Below, one piece after another: positions 21,533 to 28,124 of a stretch of 28,124 bases of DNA. This DNA comes from JACZWL01 sp046756445 (GTDB lineage: Bacteria; Pseudomonadota; Gammaproteobacteria; Steroidobacterales; Woeseiaceae): contig JBHHWI010000031.1 of assembly GCA_046756445.1 (NCBI GenBank), positions 1 to 28,124 of the forward strand. Reading direction: 5' to 3'. The notes below the pieces were generated by a model, which was not told where the DNA came from, did not search any database, and was given only the letters and a program-made list of their open reading frames with translations. Each line of letters opens with the position of its first letter. The first letter of the stretch is position 1. Made by a program: the position numbers and the translations under genes.

Positions 21533-23193
21533 TCTTCTCTCAGCGCTCGCCGCAGGATCTTGCCGACGTTCGTCTTCGGCAGGTCATCGCGGAATTCGAT
21601 TTGCCTGGGAACCTTGTAGGCCGTCAGGTTGTCGCGGCAGTAACTCATGATGTCGTCGGCCGTGACGGATTCATCGTTTCGGACGACGTAAAGCTTGACG
21701 GCTTCTCCTGATTTGTCGTCGGGGATTCCGATGGCAGCCGCCTCCAGAACACCGTCCATCTCGACGACGACGGCCTCGATCTCGTTCGGATAAACGTTGA
21801 AGCCGGAGACCAGGATCATGTCCTTCTTGCGGTCTTCAATGTAGACGAAGCCGCTCTCGTCCATGCGGCCGATGTCACCGGACCGGAACCAGCCTCCGGG
21901 GAACATGACCTTGGCGGTTTCCTCAGGTCTGTGCCAGTAGCCCTCCATCACCTGAGGGCCGCGTATGCAGATCTCGCCGAGATCGCCAAGGCTTACGTCG
22001 TTACCATCGTCGTCGCAAATGCGAACCTCGGTCGAAGGTAAGGGCAGGCCGATAGAGCCGGTGAATTCTTCGATGTCCGGGGGCACGACGATGGCGGTCG
22101 GCGAAGTCTCGGTCAGGCCATAACCCTGGATGATTGTCGAGCCCGTAACGTCCTTCCACTGTTTCGCAACGGCCTCCTGAACGGCCATGCCCCCGCCCAC
22201 GGTCAGCCGCAGCGAGCTGAAGTCCAGGCCGGAGAAACCGGGCGTGTTCAACAATCCGGCAAACAGCGTGTTGACGCCGCAAAAAAAGTTGAATCTGTGA
22301 CGGGCCAGCTCTTTGACAAATGCGGGGAAGTCTCGCGGATTCGTGATCAGGATGTTCTCGCCACCGCGGATCATCATCGACAGGCAATTGCTCTGCAGGG
22401 AAAAGATGTGATACAGGGGCAAGGCGGTGACGGCGATCAGGCAGTCTTCATTGTCGAAAATACCGGTATCCCACGCTCGCGCCTGGTGCACGTTGAATAC
22501 CAGGTTGCGATGACTGAGCATCGCGCCTTTTGCAAGCCCAGTCGTGCCGCCGGTGTATTGCAATAGCGCAATGTCTGCATAGCCGAGCTCGACCTCGGTG
22601 AGCTCGCCGCTTCGCCCGGCCTTCAGCGCCGGCCGCAGATCGACGCTGTCCGGCAGGGAATAAGGCGGAACCGCTTTTTTGATGCGCCTGAGCACAAAGT
22701 TGGTCAGGACATTCTTCGGAAACTTCAGGAGATCGCCGACCTGAGTCGTGACGATGTAGTCGATGGCCGTATCGGAAATGATCTCCTCGAGCGTGTGCGC
22801 GAAGTTGGCGAGAATAATAATGCATCTGGCGCCCGAATCTGCCATCTGGTGTCGCAGCTCCCGGGGTGTATACAAGGGATTGACGTTTACGGCGACCAGG
22901 CCCGCACGAAAGATTCCGCACAGGACAACCGGGTACTGCAACAAATTGGGCAGCATGATTGCCACCCGCTCGCCCTTTATGAGCCCCAGCGTATTCTGCA
23001 GGTAACGGGCGAACTGCATCGACAGGACATCGAGGTCCCGGTAAGTAAGGGTCGTGCCCATGTTCGTGAAAGCAGGGCGATCAGGAAATTCCCTCATACC
23101 GAATTCGACCATGTCACGGACGGACTTGAACTCGGGCGTCGGAATTTCGTCCGGTACTCCGTCCGGATAGGAGTCTAGCCAGATCTTCTTCAC
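21529..23193 (-). CDS. fadD: Long-chain acyl-CoA synthetase (AMP-forming)
   Basis: A 554-residue ANL-superfamily enzyme activating free fatty acids to acyl-CoA with ATP. Motifs are the P-loop YTGGTTGLAKG (213-223), the adenylate-binding YGLTETSP (about 345), WFRSGDIGRMDESGFVYIED and the hinge DRKKDMILVSGFNVYPNEIE (about 440-475), and the catalytic C-terminal lysine near 545 in KTNVGKILRR. Length and overall sequence fit FadD (about 560). The start codon is GTG 23193, overlapping the tesA stop by four bases; VKKIWLDSYPDGVP is read MKKIWLD, a typical FadD N-terminus. It lies between tesA and the cupin gene in a coupled three-gene operon. Confidence 0.95.
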   Translation of the reverse strand: MKKIWLDSYPDGVPDEIPTPEFKSVRDMVEFGMREFPDRPAFTNMGTTLTYRDLDVLSMQFARYLQNTLGLIKGERVAIMLPNLLQYPVVLCGIFRAGLVAVNVNPLYTPRELRHQMADSGARCIIILANFAHTLEEIISDTAIDYIVTTQVGDLLKFPKNVLTNFVLRRIKKAVPPYSLPDSVDLRPALKAGRSGELTEVELGYADIALLQYTGGTTGLAKGAMLSHRNLVFNVHQARAWDTGIFDNEDCLIAVTALPLYHIFSLQSNCLSMMIRGGENILITNPRDFPAFVKELARHRFNFFCGVNTLFAGLLNTPGFSGLDFSSLRLTVGGGMAVQEAVAKQWKDVTGSTIIQGYGLTETSPTAIVVPPDIEEFTGSIGLPLPSTEVRICDDDGNDVSLGDLGEICIRGPQVMEGYWHRPEETAKVMFPGGWFRSGDIGRMDESGFVYIEDRKKDMILVSGFNVYPNEIEAVVVEMDGVLEAAAIGIPDDKSGEAVKLYVVRNDESVTADDIMSYCRDNLTAYKVPRQIEFRDDLPKTNVGKILRRALREE

Positions 23194-23816
23194 GTTATCG
23201 TATTTGCCTGTTCGAGTGCCTGCTGGATTATAGGCCAGGCATTGTCAAGAAGTATCGGCTGTGCTTCCACATTGGGATGAATGCCGTCTTCCTGCAAAAG
23301 CTCGTCGTTCATCGCAATGCCGTCCATGAAGAACTCTATCCATGGAACGGCGAGTTCACGTGCCAGCTCGCGAAATACGTTCTCGAACGCCTCGGTGTAA
23401 CGGGGGCCATAGTTTGCCGGTATGCGGATGCCCAAAAGCACGACGGCGGCGCCGCTGGCCTGGCTGGTTTCGATGATGGTCCTGAGATTGCGCCGCATGC
23501 GCTCGGTAGGGATGCCGCGCAGCCCGTCATTTCCACCCAGCTCCAGAATGACGACTGACGGCCGGAAGTTGTCGAGCGCAACCTGAATTCGGCTGGCGCC
23601 GCTCTCGGTAGTATCGCCGCTGATGCTGGCGTTCACTACCCGATGTTCGTACCCTTGGTCCTGCAGCCGAGACTGCAACAAAGCAGTCCAGGACTGGTCA
23701 ACGTCTATGCCGAAGGCCGCGCTCAGGCTGTCGCCGAATATCAGAACGGTTGGCACATCCGCGCTCCGCACGGGAAGGACAATCGAGAGCAGTAAAAGTA
23801 CTACGAGTCTTCGCAT
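23190..23816 (-). CDS. tesA: Arylesterase / acyl-CoA thioesterase I-type SGNH hydrolase
   Basis: A 208-residue exported hydrolase. A signal peptide MRRLVVLLLLSIVLPVRSA (about 1-19) precedes block I FGDSLSAAFG with nucleophile Ser30. Block II is the Gly of VNASISGDTT, block III GGNDGLRG and block V DGIHPNVEAQ with the catalytic Asp/His pair. The family cleaves acyl thioesters and esters, and in E. coli acts as TesA/ApeA/PldC in the periplasm. ATG 23816 is needed for the signal peptide; the longer frame to 24056 lies over ybbA. Its start codon shares two bases with the divergent ybbA ATG. The stop overlaps the fadD start, suggesting the released acyl chains are re-activated by FadD. Confidence 0.93.
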   Translation of the reverse strand: MRRLVVLLLLSIVLPVRSADVPTVLIFGDSLSAAFGIDVDQSWTALLQSRLQDQGYEHRVVNASISGDTTESGASRIQVALDNFRPSVVILELGGNDGLRGIPTERMRRNLRTIIETSQASGAAVVLLGIRIPANYGPRYTEAFENVFRELARELAVPWIEFFMDGIAMNDELLQEDGIHPNVEAQPILLDNAWPIIQQALEQANTIT

Positions 23817-24522
23817 GTCGAACCATTCAGCAAACAGCAGGGCGGTCCTGGCCGCAGACAACGTTACCAAGCAGGTTATCAGCCCGGAAGGCAGTCTGAC
23901 CATTCTTTCGAGGGTCAGTTTCAGCATCGACAAAGGCGATTCGGTGGCGGTCGTCGGTGCCTCGGGTGCGGGAAAATCCACGCTGCTGGCCCTGCTGGCG
24001 GGGCTCGACCTGCCGACCGAGGGCCGCGTGTGGCTGGACGGCGTCAACCTTGCCAAGCTGGACGAGGACGGTCGAGCGGATGTCAGGGCGGCAAGCGTCG
24101 GTTTCGTTTTCCAGTCGTTTCATCTCGTGCCATCGCTGAATGCTCTGGAAAATGTCATGCTGCCGCTGGAGCTTGCAGGCGCTTCGGCGGCGCGGCAGGC
24201 GGCATCCGAGATCCTCGATCAGGTCGGTCTGGCCGATCGACTGAGCCACTACCCTGCCCAGCTCTCCGGCGGGGAGAAACAGCGCGTTGCTATTGCCAGG
24301 GCCTTTGCGGCCGAACCGGCGGTCCTTTTTGCCGATGAACCGACAGGAAACCTCGACAGCCGTACCGGCGAGCATGTAATGGACCTGATGTTCGAGCTGA
24401 ACAGGAACTCCTCGACAACACTGGTTCTGGTCACACACGACAAGGATCTCGCAGGGCGTTGTCAGCGGATTATCGGTCTCGATGCGGGGCGCCTCATATC
24501 CGATTCGAGGGCGGCTGCGTGA
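23815..24522 (+). CDS. ybbA: ABC transporter ATP-binding protein (YbbA / LolD-like)
   Basis: A 235-residue ATPase of the MacB/LolD group. Walker A is GASGAGKST (about 50-58). The Q-loop is FVFQSFHLVPSLNALENVML (about 99-118), the signature LSGGEKQRVAIARAF (about 154-168) and Walker B AVLFADEPTGNLDS; the H-loop is LVTHDKDLA. It partners the FtsX-type permease that overlaps its stop by GTGA. The tesA-ybbA divergent arrangement is known from E. coli. I use ATG 23815 because the upstream in-frame region is antisense to tesA and unlike any ABC N-terminus. The transported substrate is unknown; such systems often act on lipids or lipoproteins. Confidence 0.93.
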   Translation: MSNHSANSRAVLAADNVTKQVISPEGSLTILSRVSFSIDKGDSVAVVGASGAGKSTLLALLAGLDLPTEGRVWLDGVNLAKLDEDGRADVRAASVGFVFQSFHLVPSLNALENVMLPLELAGASAARQAASEILDQVGLADRLSHYPAQLSGGEKQRVAIARAFAAEPAVLFADEPTGNLDSRTGEHVMDLMFELNRNSSTTLVLVTHDKDLAGRCQRIIGLDAGRLISDSRAAA

Positions 24523-27008
24523 GGTCTTTCACTTATGCGATCCGGAGCTTCGCGCGCGAACTGCGTTCGGGAGAAGTCATCGTGTTGCTGGCGGCGGTGG
24601 CACTGGCCGTGGCGGCGCTGACCGCGGTAGGATTCCTGACGGATCGCATCGGCCGGGCTGTCGCGAGGCAGGCTAACGAAATCCTTGCCGCGGATCTTCG
24701 ATTGCGATCGCCGGATCCCGTGCCGAACGAATGGCGTGATGCTGCGTTGGAGTACGGACTGCAAACCGCGGAAACGCAGACCTTTCCGAGCGTGGTATTT
24801 GCCGGCGAGCTGAATGCGCTTGCCACGATAAAAGCCGTCAGCGACGATTATCCACTGCGCGGCAGTGTTCGTGTGTCGGATCGGCTGTTCGGCGAGCAGC
24901 GTGTCGTGGATTCCATTCCATCGCCGGGCACGGTCTGGGCTGACGGCGCATTGATGGCGCGTCTCGAGCTCGGTGTCGGCGACTTTGTATCGGTTGGTGA
25001 ATCAGATCTCCGGGTCGGGGCAGTTCTCAACTATCGTCCGGACCAGTCGATCGGTTTTGCGTCACTGGCGCCGTCGATACTGGTGAACCTGAACGACATC
25101 CCGGCGACCGCGTTGATCAACGAAGGCAGCCGGGTCGGGTACGCACTGCTCGTTGCCGGAGACGAACGCGCCGTCGACGACTTTTACGTGGCGGTGGAAG
25201 ACAAATTGCCGGAGTCAGTGCGTGTAAGGAATCAGGAGGACAGTAGTGAACGGGCAAACAATGCGGCTGACCGCGCAGAACGATTCCTGTCCCTGACGGC
25301 CGTAATCAGCCTGCTGCTGAGCGCGGTCGCCGTTGCCATGTCGGCAAGAAGATTCGCGCATCGTCGCATGGATACGGTCGCCCTGATGAAAAGCCTGGGT
25401 GCGACGCAACGCTTCGTCATTTCGGCGGCGAGCGTGCAACTCGTATTGCTCGGAATCCTCGGCGTGTTGATCGGCAGCGTTGTCGGATACCTCGTCGAGA
25501 ATGGCCTGACGATAATGCTGGCCGACCTGTTTGCGGGTGATCTGCCGGATGCCGGTTTCGCCCCGGTGGGTCTGGCGAGCGGCAGCGCCTTGATACTGCT
25601 GGTAGGGTTCGCGCTGCCGTCTTTGATTCAACTTCGCAACACGCCGCCGCTGCGCGTGCTGCGCCACGACGAAATGCCGCCACCGCCGTCACGGGTGACG
25701 GTCGCCGGCGCCTCGCTCATCGCCGTCGCGGCGCTTCTTTACCGGACGATCGGCGACGGCTTGATGCTGTTGATCGTACTCGGCGGCATGCTGGTCGTCT
25801 CTGCCGCGCTATATACCGTCGGACGACTCCTGGTCGCCGGCATGGGGCGCTGGCGCGGCGGCGTCGGGATCGCGTGGCGCTACGGTCTCGCAAACGTGTC
25901 GCGGCGGGGGCGCGACAGCGCCGTGCAGGTCGTTGCTTTCGGCCTGGGCCTGACTGTCCTGTTGTTGCTGACGTTCGTGAGGACGGATTTGCTTGCCGGG
26001 TGGCGGGCAACGCTCGATGAAGATGCACCAAACCACTTCCTGATCAACATTCAGGCCCGTGAGCGGAGTTCGATAGCGCAGATATTTCAAAGCGGTGGTA
26101 TCCCGGCGCCGCAATTCGTGCCGCTGGTCAGGGCACGAATGACGACCATCAACGACGAATCGGTCAAGACCCGCCAGTATCCCGTCGACGATGGGCGCTG
26201 GATGGCGAATCGTGAGCAAAACCTGACCTGGGCCGAACACCTCAGTTCGAGCAACGAACTGATCGAGGGCGACTGGTGGCCGCCGGGTTATGATGGCGAA
26301 CCGCTGGTATCCCTCGAAGAAGAAGCGGCAACGGAGCTGGGCGTGGCGCTGGGCGACAGGCTCAACTTTCTGGTCGCCGGCCAGGAGGTGTCGCTGACGG
26401 TATCGAGTATTCGCAAGGTAAACTGGGACTCGTTTCAGCCGAACTTCTTCATGGTGCTCTCGCCGGGCGCGCTGGAAGGATATCCGGCGACATTCGTCGC
26501 CAGCCTGAGAATCGAAGAACACCAGAGTGATGTTCTGCTGAAGCTTGTCCGCGCTCACCCGAGCGTGTCGGTGATCGACCTGGATACGATTCTCGAGCAG
26601 GTCAAGGGAATCATCGACAAGGCAAGTCTTGCGGTGCAGGCGGTGTTTGCTTTTACGCTTGCTGCCGGTGTAGCCGTGTTGTTTGCCGCAGTTCAGTCTA
26701 CGATTGATGAGCGGCGATTCGAGAGCGCATTGCTAAGGGCGCTTGGCGTCAAGCGGCGTACGGTTCTGTCCGGTGTATTGACCGAGTTTGCCGCACTCGG
26801 CCTGGCTGCCGGGCTTCTGGCGTCAGCGGGTGCATCAGTACTGGCGGTCGTCATCGCGGTACGGCTGTTCGATCTGGACTACAGTTTCAATCCGGGTCTG
26901 TGGACGGCCGGACTCGCTGGCGGTGTCATCCTGGTCTGCGCGAGTGGTTTCGTGGCGGCACGCGGCGCCATCAACGCGCCGCCCGTCGACGTGCTTCGGG
27001 CGGCATAG
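24519..27008 (+). CDS. ybbP: FtsX-family ABC permease (YbbP-like)
   Basis: An 829-residue inner-membrane protein. One N-terminal helix (about 18-40) is followed by a large periplasmic domain (about 45-245). Helices lie near 255-275, 300-330 and 355-375, then a further set at about 400-490. A second periplasmic domain (about 495-695) precedes three C-terminal helices (about 700-820). This duplicated FtsX layout of roughly ten helices matches YbbP, the partner of YbbA. It probably works mechanically on envelope substrates rather than as a classical importer. The start is GTG 24519, overlapping the ybbA stop (GTGA); VRSFTYAIRSFARELR is a typical cytoplasmic lead. It is followed by a palindrome and a convergent gene. 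Confidence 0.92.
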   Translation: MRSFTYAIRSFARELRSGEVIVLLAAVALAVAALTAVGFLTDRIGRAVARQANEILAADLRLRSPDPVPNEWRDAALEYGLQTAETQTFPSVVFAGELNALATIKAVSDDYPLRGSVRVSDRLFGEQRVVDSIPSPGTVWADGALMARLELGVGDFVSVGESDLRVGAVLNYRPDQSIGFASLAPSILVNLNDIPATALINEGSRVGYALLVAGDERAVDDFYVAVEDKLPESVRVRNQEDSSERANNAADRAERFLSLTAVISLLLSAVAVAMSARRFAHRRMDTVALMKSLGATQRFVISAASVQLVLLGILGVLIGSVVGYLVENGLTIMLADLFAGDLPDAGFAPVGLASGSALILLVGFALPSLIQLRNTPPLRVLRHDEMPPPPSRVTVAGASLIAVAALLYRTIGDGLMLLIVLGGMLVVSAALYTVGRLLVAGMGRWRGGVGIAWRYGLANVSRRGRDSAVQVVAFGLGLTVLLLLTFVRTDLLAGWRATLDEDAPNHFLINIQARERSSIAQIFQSGGIPAPQFVPLVRARMTTINDESVKTRQYPVDDGRWMANREQNLTWAEHLSSSNELIEGDWWPPGYDGEPLVSLEEEAATELGVALGDRLNFLVAGQEVSLTVSSIRKVNWDSFQPNFFMVLSPGALEGYPATFVASLRIEEHQSDVLLKLVRAHPSVSVIDLDTILEQVKGIIDKASLAVQAVFAFTLAAGVAVLFAAVQSTIDERRFESALLRALGVKRRTVLSGVLTEFAALGLAAGLLASAGASVLAVVIAVRLFDLDYSFNPGLWTAGLAGGVILVCASGFVAARGAINAPPVDVLRAA

Positions 27009-27010
27009 AC

Positions 27011-27038
27011 GGGGACGGACTCCTCGGAGCCTGTCCCC
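27011..27038. repeat. REP-like 28-base palindrome, copy 2 (convergent junction)
   Basis: ggggacggactcc (27011-27023) faces ggagcctgtcccc (27026-27038), an imperfect palindrome almost identical to 7581-7608. It fills nearly the whole gap between the ybbP-like stop (27008) and the opposing stop (27041). It is likely a shared bidirectional terminator or REP repeat; no T-run is present. Confidence 0.65.
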
Positions 27039-27040
27039 GA

Positions 27041-28015
27041 TCAGACGACGCGGTTTCTCTTTTCACCCTTCAGGAATGCATCGACGTTTGCCGCGAGCTC
27101 ATTCAGTGCATTCTGCCGTGCCTCGATAGTCCCCCACGCGATATGTGGCGTGATGATCAGGTTCGGGCCATCGTAGTCGAGTAGCGGATTGCCCGCCGTG
27201 GGCGGTTCTTTCGGCAGTACGTCCAGCGCAGCCGCCCCGATTCGCCCCTCTTTCAGGGCGGTCGCCAACGCGGCGGAATCGACGAGACCACCGCGTGCCG
27301 TATTAATAAGTATCGCATTCGGTTTCATCAGGTGAAGCTGTTCCTCGCCGATCAGGCTCCTGGTTGCGTCGGTCAGCGGGCAATGCAAGGTAACAACGTC
27401 GGCTCGGCGAAGCACGTCACGCAGCTCCGTCCTTCCGTCGTCGTCGGCAGCGGGCGCCCCCGGCCGCCTCGCGATGAGAACCTTCATCGAAAATGCCCGA
27501 GCCATTTTCTCCACCGCGCGGCCGAGCTCACCGTGACCGACCAGCCCCAACGTCATGCCGGAAAGTTCCCTGATCGGATATTTCAGCAGGCAAAAATTCT
27601 CTGAATTTTGCCATTCGCCCATGCGTACCGACTGCGCGTACTGGCTCACGCTGTGAGTGAAGTTGAGCATTACGGCAAAAACGTGTTCGACGACGGATTG
27701 TGTGCAGTATGCGCGAATATTGCAGACGGCAATCCCGTATTCCGAGGCGCGGGACAAATCGATGTTGTCGGTGCCGGTTGCCGTAAGACCGATGAAGCGC
27801 AACGACTTTGCGTCGCCCAGCGTCGCATCATCCAGCCTGATCTTGTTGGTGAAGACGAATTCGGCGTCCCTGATTCTCTCGGCAGTCAATTCTTCCGGTG
27901 TCACATCGAAGATCTGAAGATCTGGCAGGAAATCGGTAAGCGGGGAGGGATCGAGGTCCTCCGCGCCCATCGTCGCGAAGTCAAGAAACACGGCTTTCAT
28001 GGCGATATCGGCCAT
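27041..28015 (-). CDS. D-isomer-specific 2-hydroxyacid dehydrogenase (glycerate dehydrogenase / hydroxypyruvate reductase-like)
   Basis: A 324-residue NAD(P)-dependent dehydrogenase. The nucleotide-binding motif is GHGELG with GxGxxG at 160-165. Catalytic residues are predicted as Arg241 (NTARGGLVD), Glu270 (LDVLPKEPP) and His291 (ITPHIAWGTIEARQ). The PHIAWGTxEAR ending is typical of the HprA-like glycerate dehydrogenase group, so hydroxypyruvate reduction is the best guess; substrate is not proven. I prefer the ATG at 28015 (MADIAMKAVF) because agga lies six bases before it on the minus strand; 28000 is a possible shorter start, and the frame is open to 28069. It is divergent from the partial gene at the right edge. 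Confidence 0.88.
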   Translation of the reverse strand: MADIAMKAVFLDFATMGAEDLDPSPLTDFLPDLQIFDVTPEELTAERIRDAEFVFTNKIRLDDATLGDAKSLRFIGLTATGTDNIDLSRASEYGIAVCNIRAYCTQSVVEHVFAVMLNFTHSVSQYAQSVRMGEWQNSENFCLLKYPIRELSGMTLGLVGHGELGRAVEKMARAFSMKVLIARRPGAPAADDDGRTELRDVLRRADVVTLHCPLTDATRSLIGEEQLHLMKPNAILINTARGGLVDSAALATALKEGRIGAAALDVLPKEPPTAGNPLLDYDGPNLIITPHIAWGTIEARQNALNELAANVDAFLKGEKRNRVV

Positions 28016-28038
28016 TCCTGGTCCTGGAAATACGGACG

Positions 28039-28124
28039 ATGAAGGATGATATCGGCAAACGCAAATCACCCGCGGATACGACTCGCGAGAAATCCGAGTC
28101 GCTCTGCGATGGCTGCGCCCTGCT
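28039..28124 (+). CDS. 5' end of a probable YcgN-type (UPF0260) cysteine-cluster protein, cut by the window edge
   Basis: Twenty-eight codons are readable from ATG 28039, ending ESLCDGCAL before the sequence stops. The SLCDGC motif matches my memory of the N-terminal part of YcgN/UPF0260 proteins (ESLCDGCGxCC), which carry a putative metal-binding Cys cluster. The lead MKDDIGKRKSPADTTREK is shorter than the E. coli version. It begins 23 bases from the start of the divergent dehydrogenase. Function is unknown and only the first part is visible. Confidence 0.55.
   Translation, partial: MKDDIGKRKSPADTTREKSESLCDGCAL

Noticed and set aside
23817..24056. N-terminal extension of the tesA product
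   Set aside because: It would overlay the ybbA P-loop region and would remove the signal peptide from the N-terminus; ATG 23816 is far more plausible.
1..28124. CRISPR arrays, tRNA or rRNA genes, IS transposases, phage genes, toxin-antitoxin pairs
   Set aside because: Looked for by eye on both strands; no spaced repeats, cloverleaf signatures, transposase motifs or paired small genes were found. A covariance-model search was not possible.

Overview
The window is a compact, GC-rich (by eye roughly 60%) stretch of housekeeping chromosome. It looks like a gammaproteobacterium: ponA/mrcA divergent from pilMNOPQ-aroK-aroB, gmk-rpoZ beside yicC and rph, and tesA divergent from an ybbA/ybbP-type ABC pair are all arrangements familiar from that class. 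A genus cannot be fixed from sequence alone. Genes are dense, many joined by 1-14 base overlaps. No phage, IS transposase, CRISPR array, tRNA or rRNA was recognised.

Layout: (1) 1-2124, minus strand: yicC-gmk-rpoZ, followed by a mobile-looking inverted repeat. (2) 2263-5666, plus strand: PP2C phosphatase, rph, rdgB, hemW. (3) 5667-5973: an AT-rich gap with a cluster of DnaA-box-like 9-mers. (4) 5974-7578: rpmE and gltA. (5) 7575-10813, minus strand: penicillin-binding protein 1A and a tightly linked protein of unknown function. (6) 10814-11389: a 576-base divergent control region holding a structured repeat. (7) 11390-16375: the type IV pilus alignment and secretin operon pilMNOPQ, closed by a UUCG-loop hairpin. 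(8) 16444-21144: aroK, aroB, dGTPase, pyrF, hemE. (9) 21179-23816, minus strand: tesA-fadD-cupin, its start codon sharing two bases with the divergent ybbA. (10) 23815-27008: ybbA/ybbP-type ABC pair. (11) a 2-hydroxyacid dehydrogenase and the first codons of a divergent Cys-cluster protein at the right edge.

Functionally the window supplies nucleotide metabolism (gmk, rdgB, dgt, pyrF), RNA processing (yicC, rph), heme (hemW, hemE), aromatic amino acids (aroK, aroB), wall synthesis (PBP1A), type IV pili and fatty acid recycling (tesA, fadD).

The least ordinary content lies between and across gene edges. Two roughly 180-base elements (3747-3926 and 10909-11096) share conserved internal motifs, but their long outer and inner stems have different sequences that remain self-complementary within each copy. 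The first supplies the start codon and first codons of rdgB. A separate inverted repeat embraces the aroK-aroB gap and includes the aroB start codon. A third inverted repeat follows rpoZ. Two near-identical 28-base palindromes mark convergent gene junctions, and one encodes the C-terminus of the PBP1A-linked protein. These structured repeats are the best candidates for something undescribed; the protein-coding genes are mostly well-known families.
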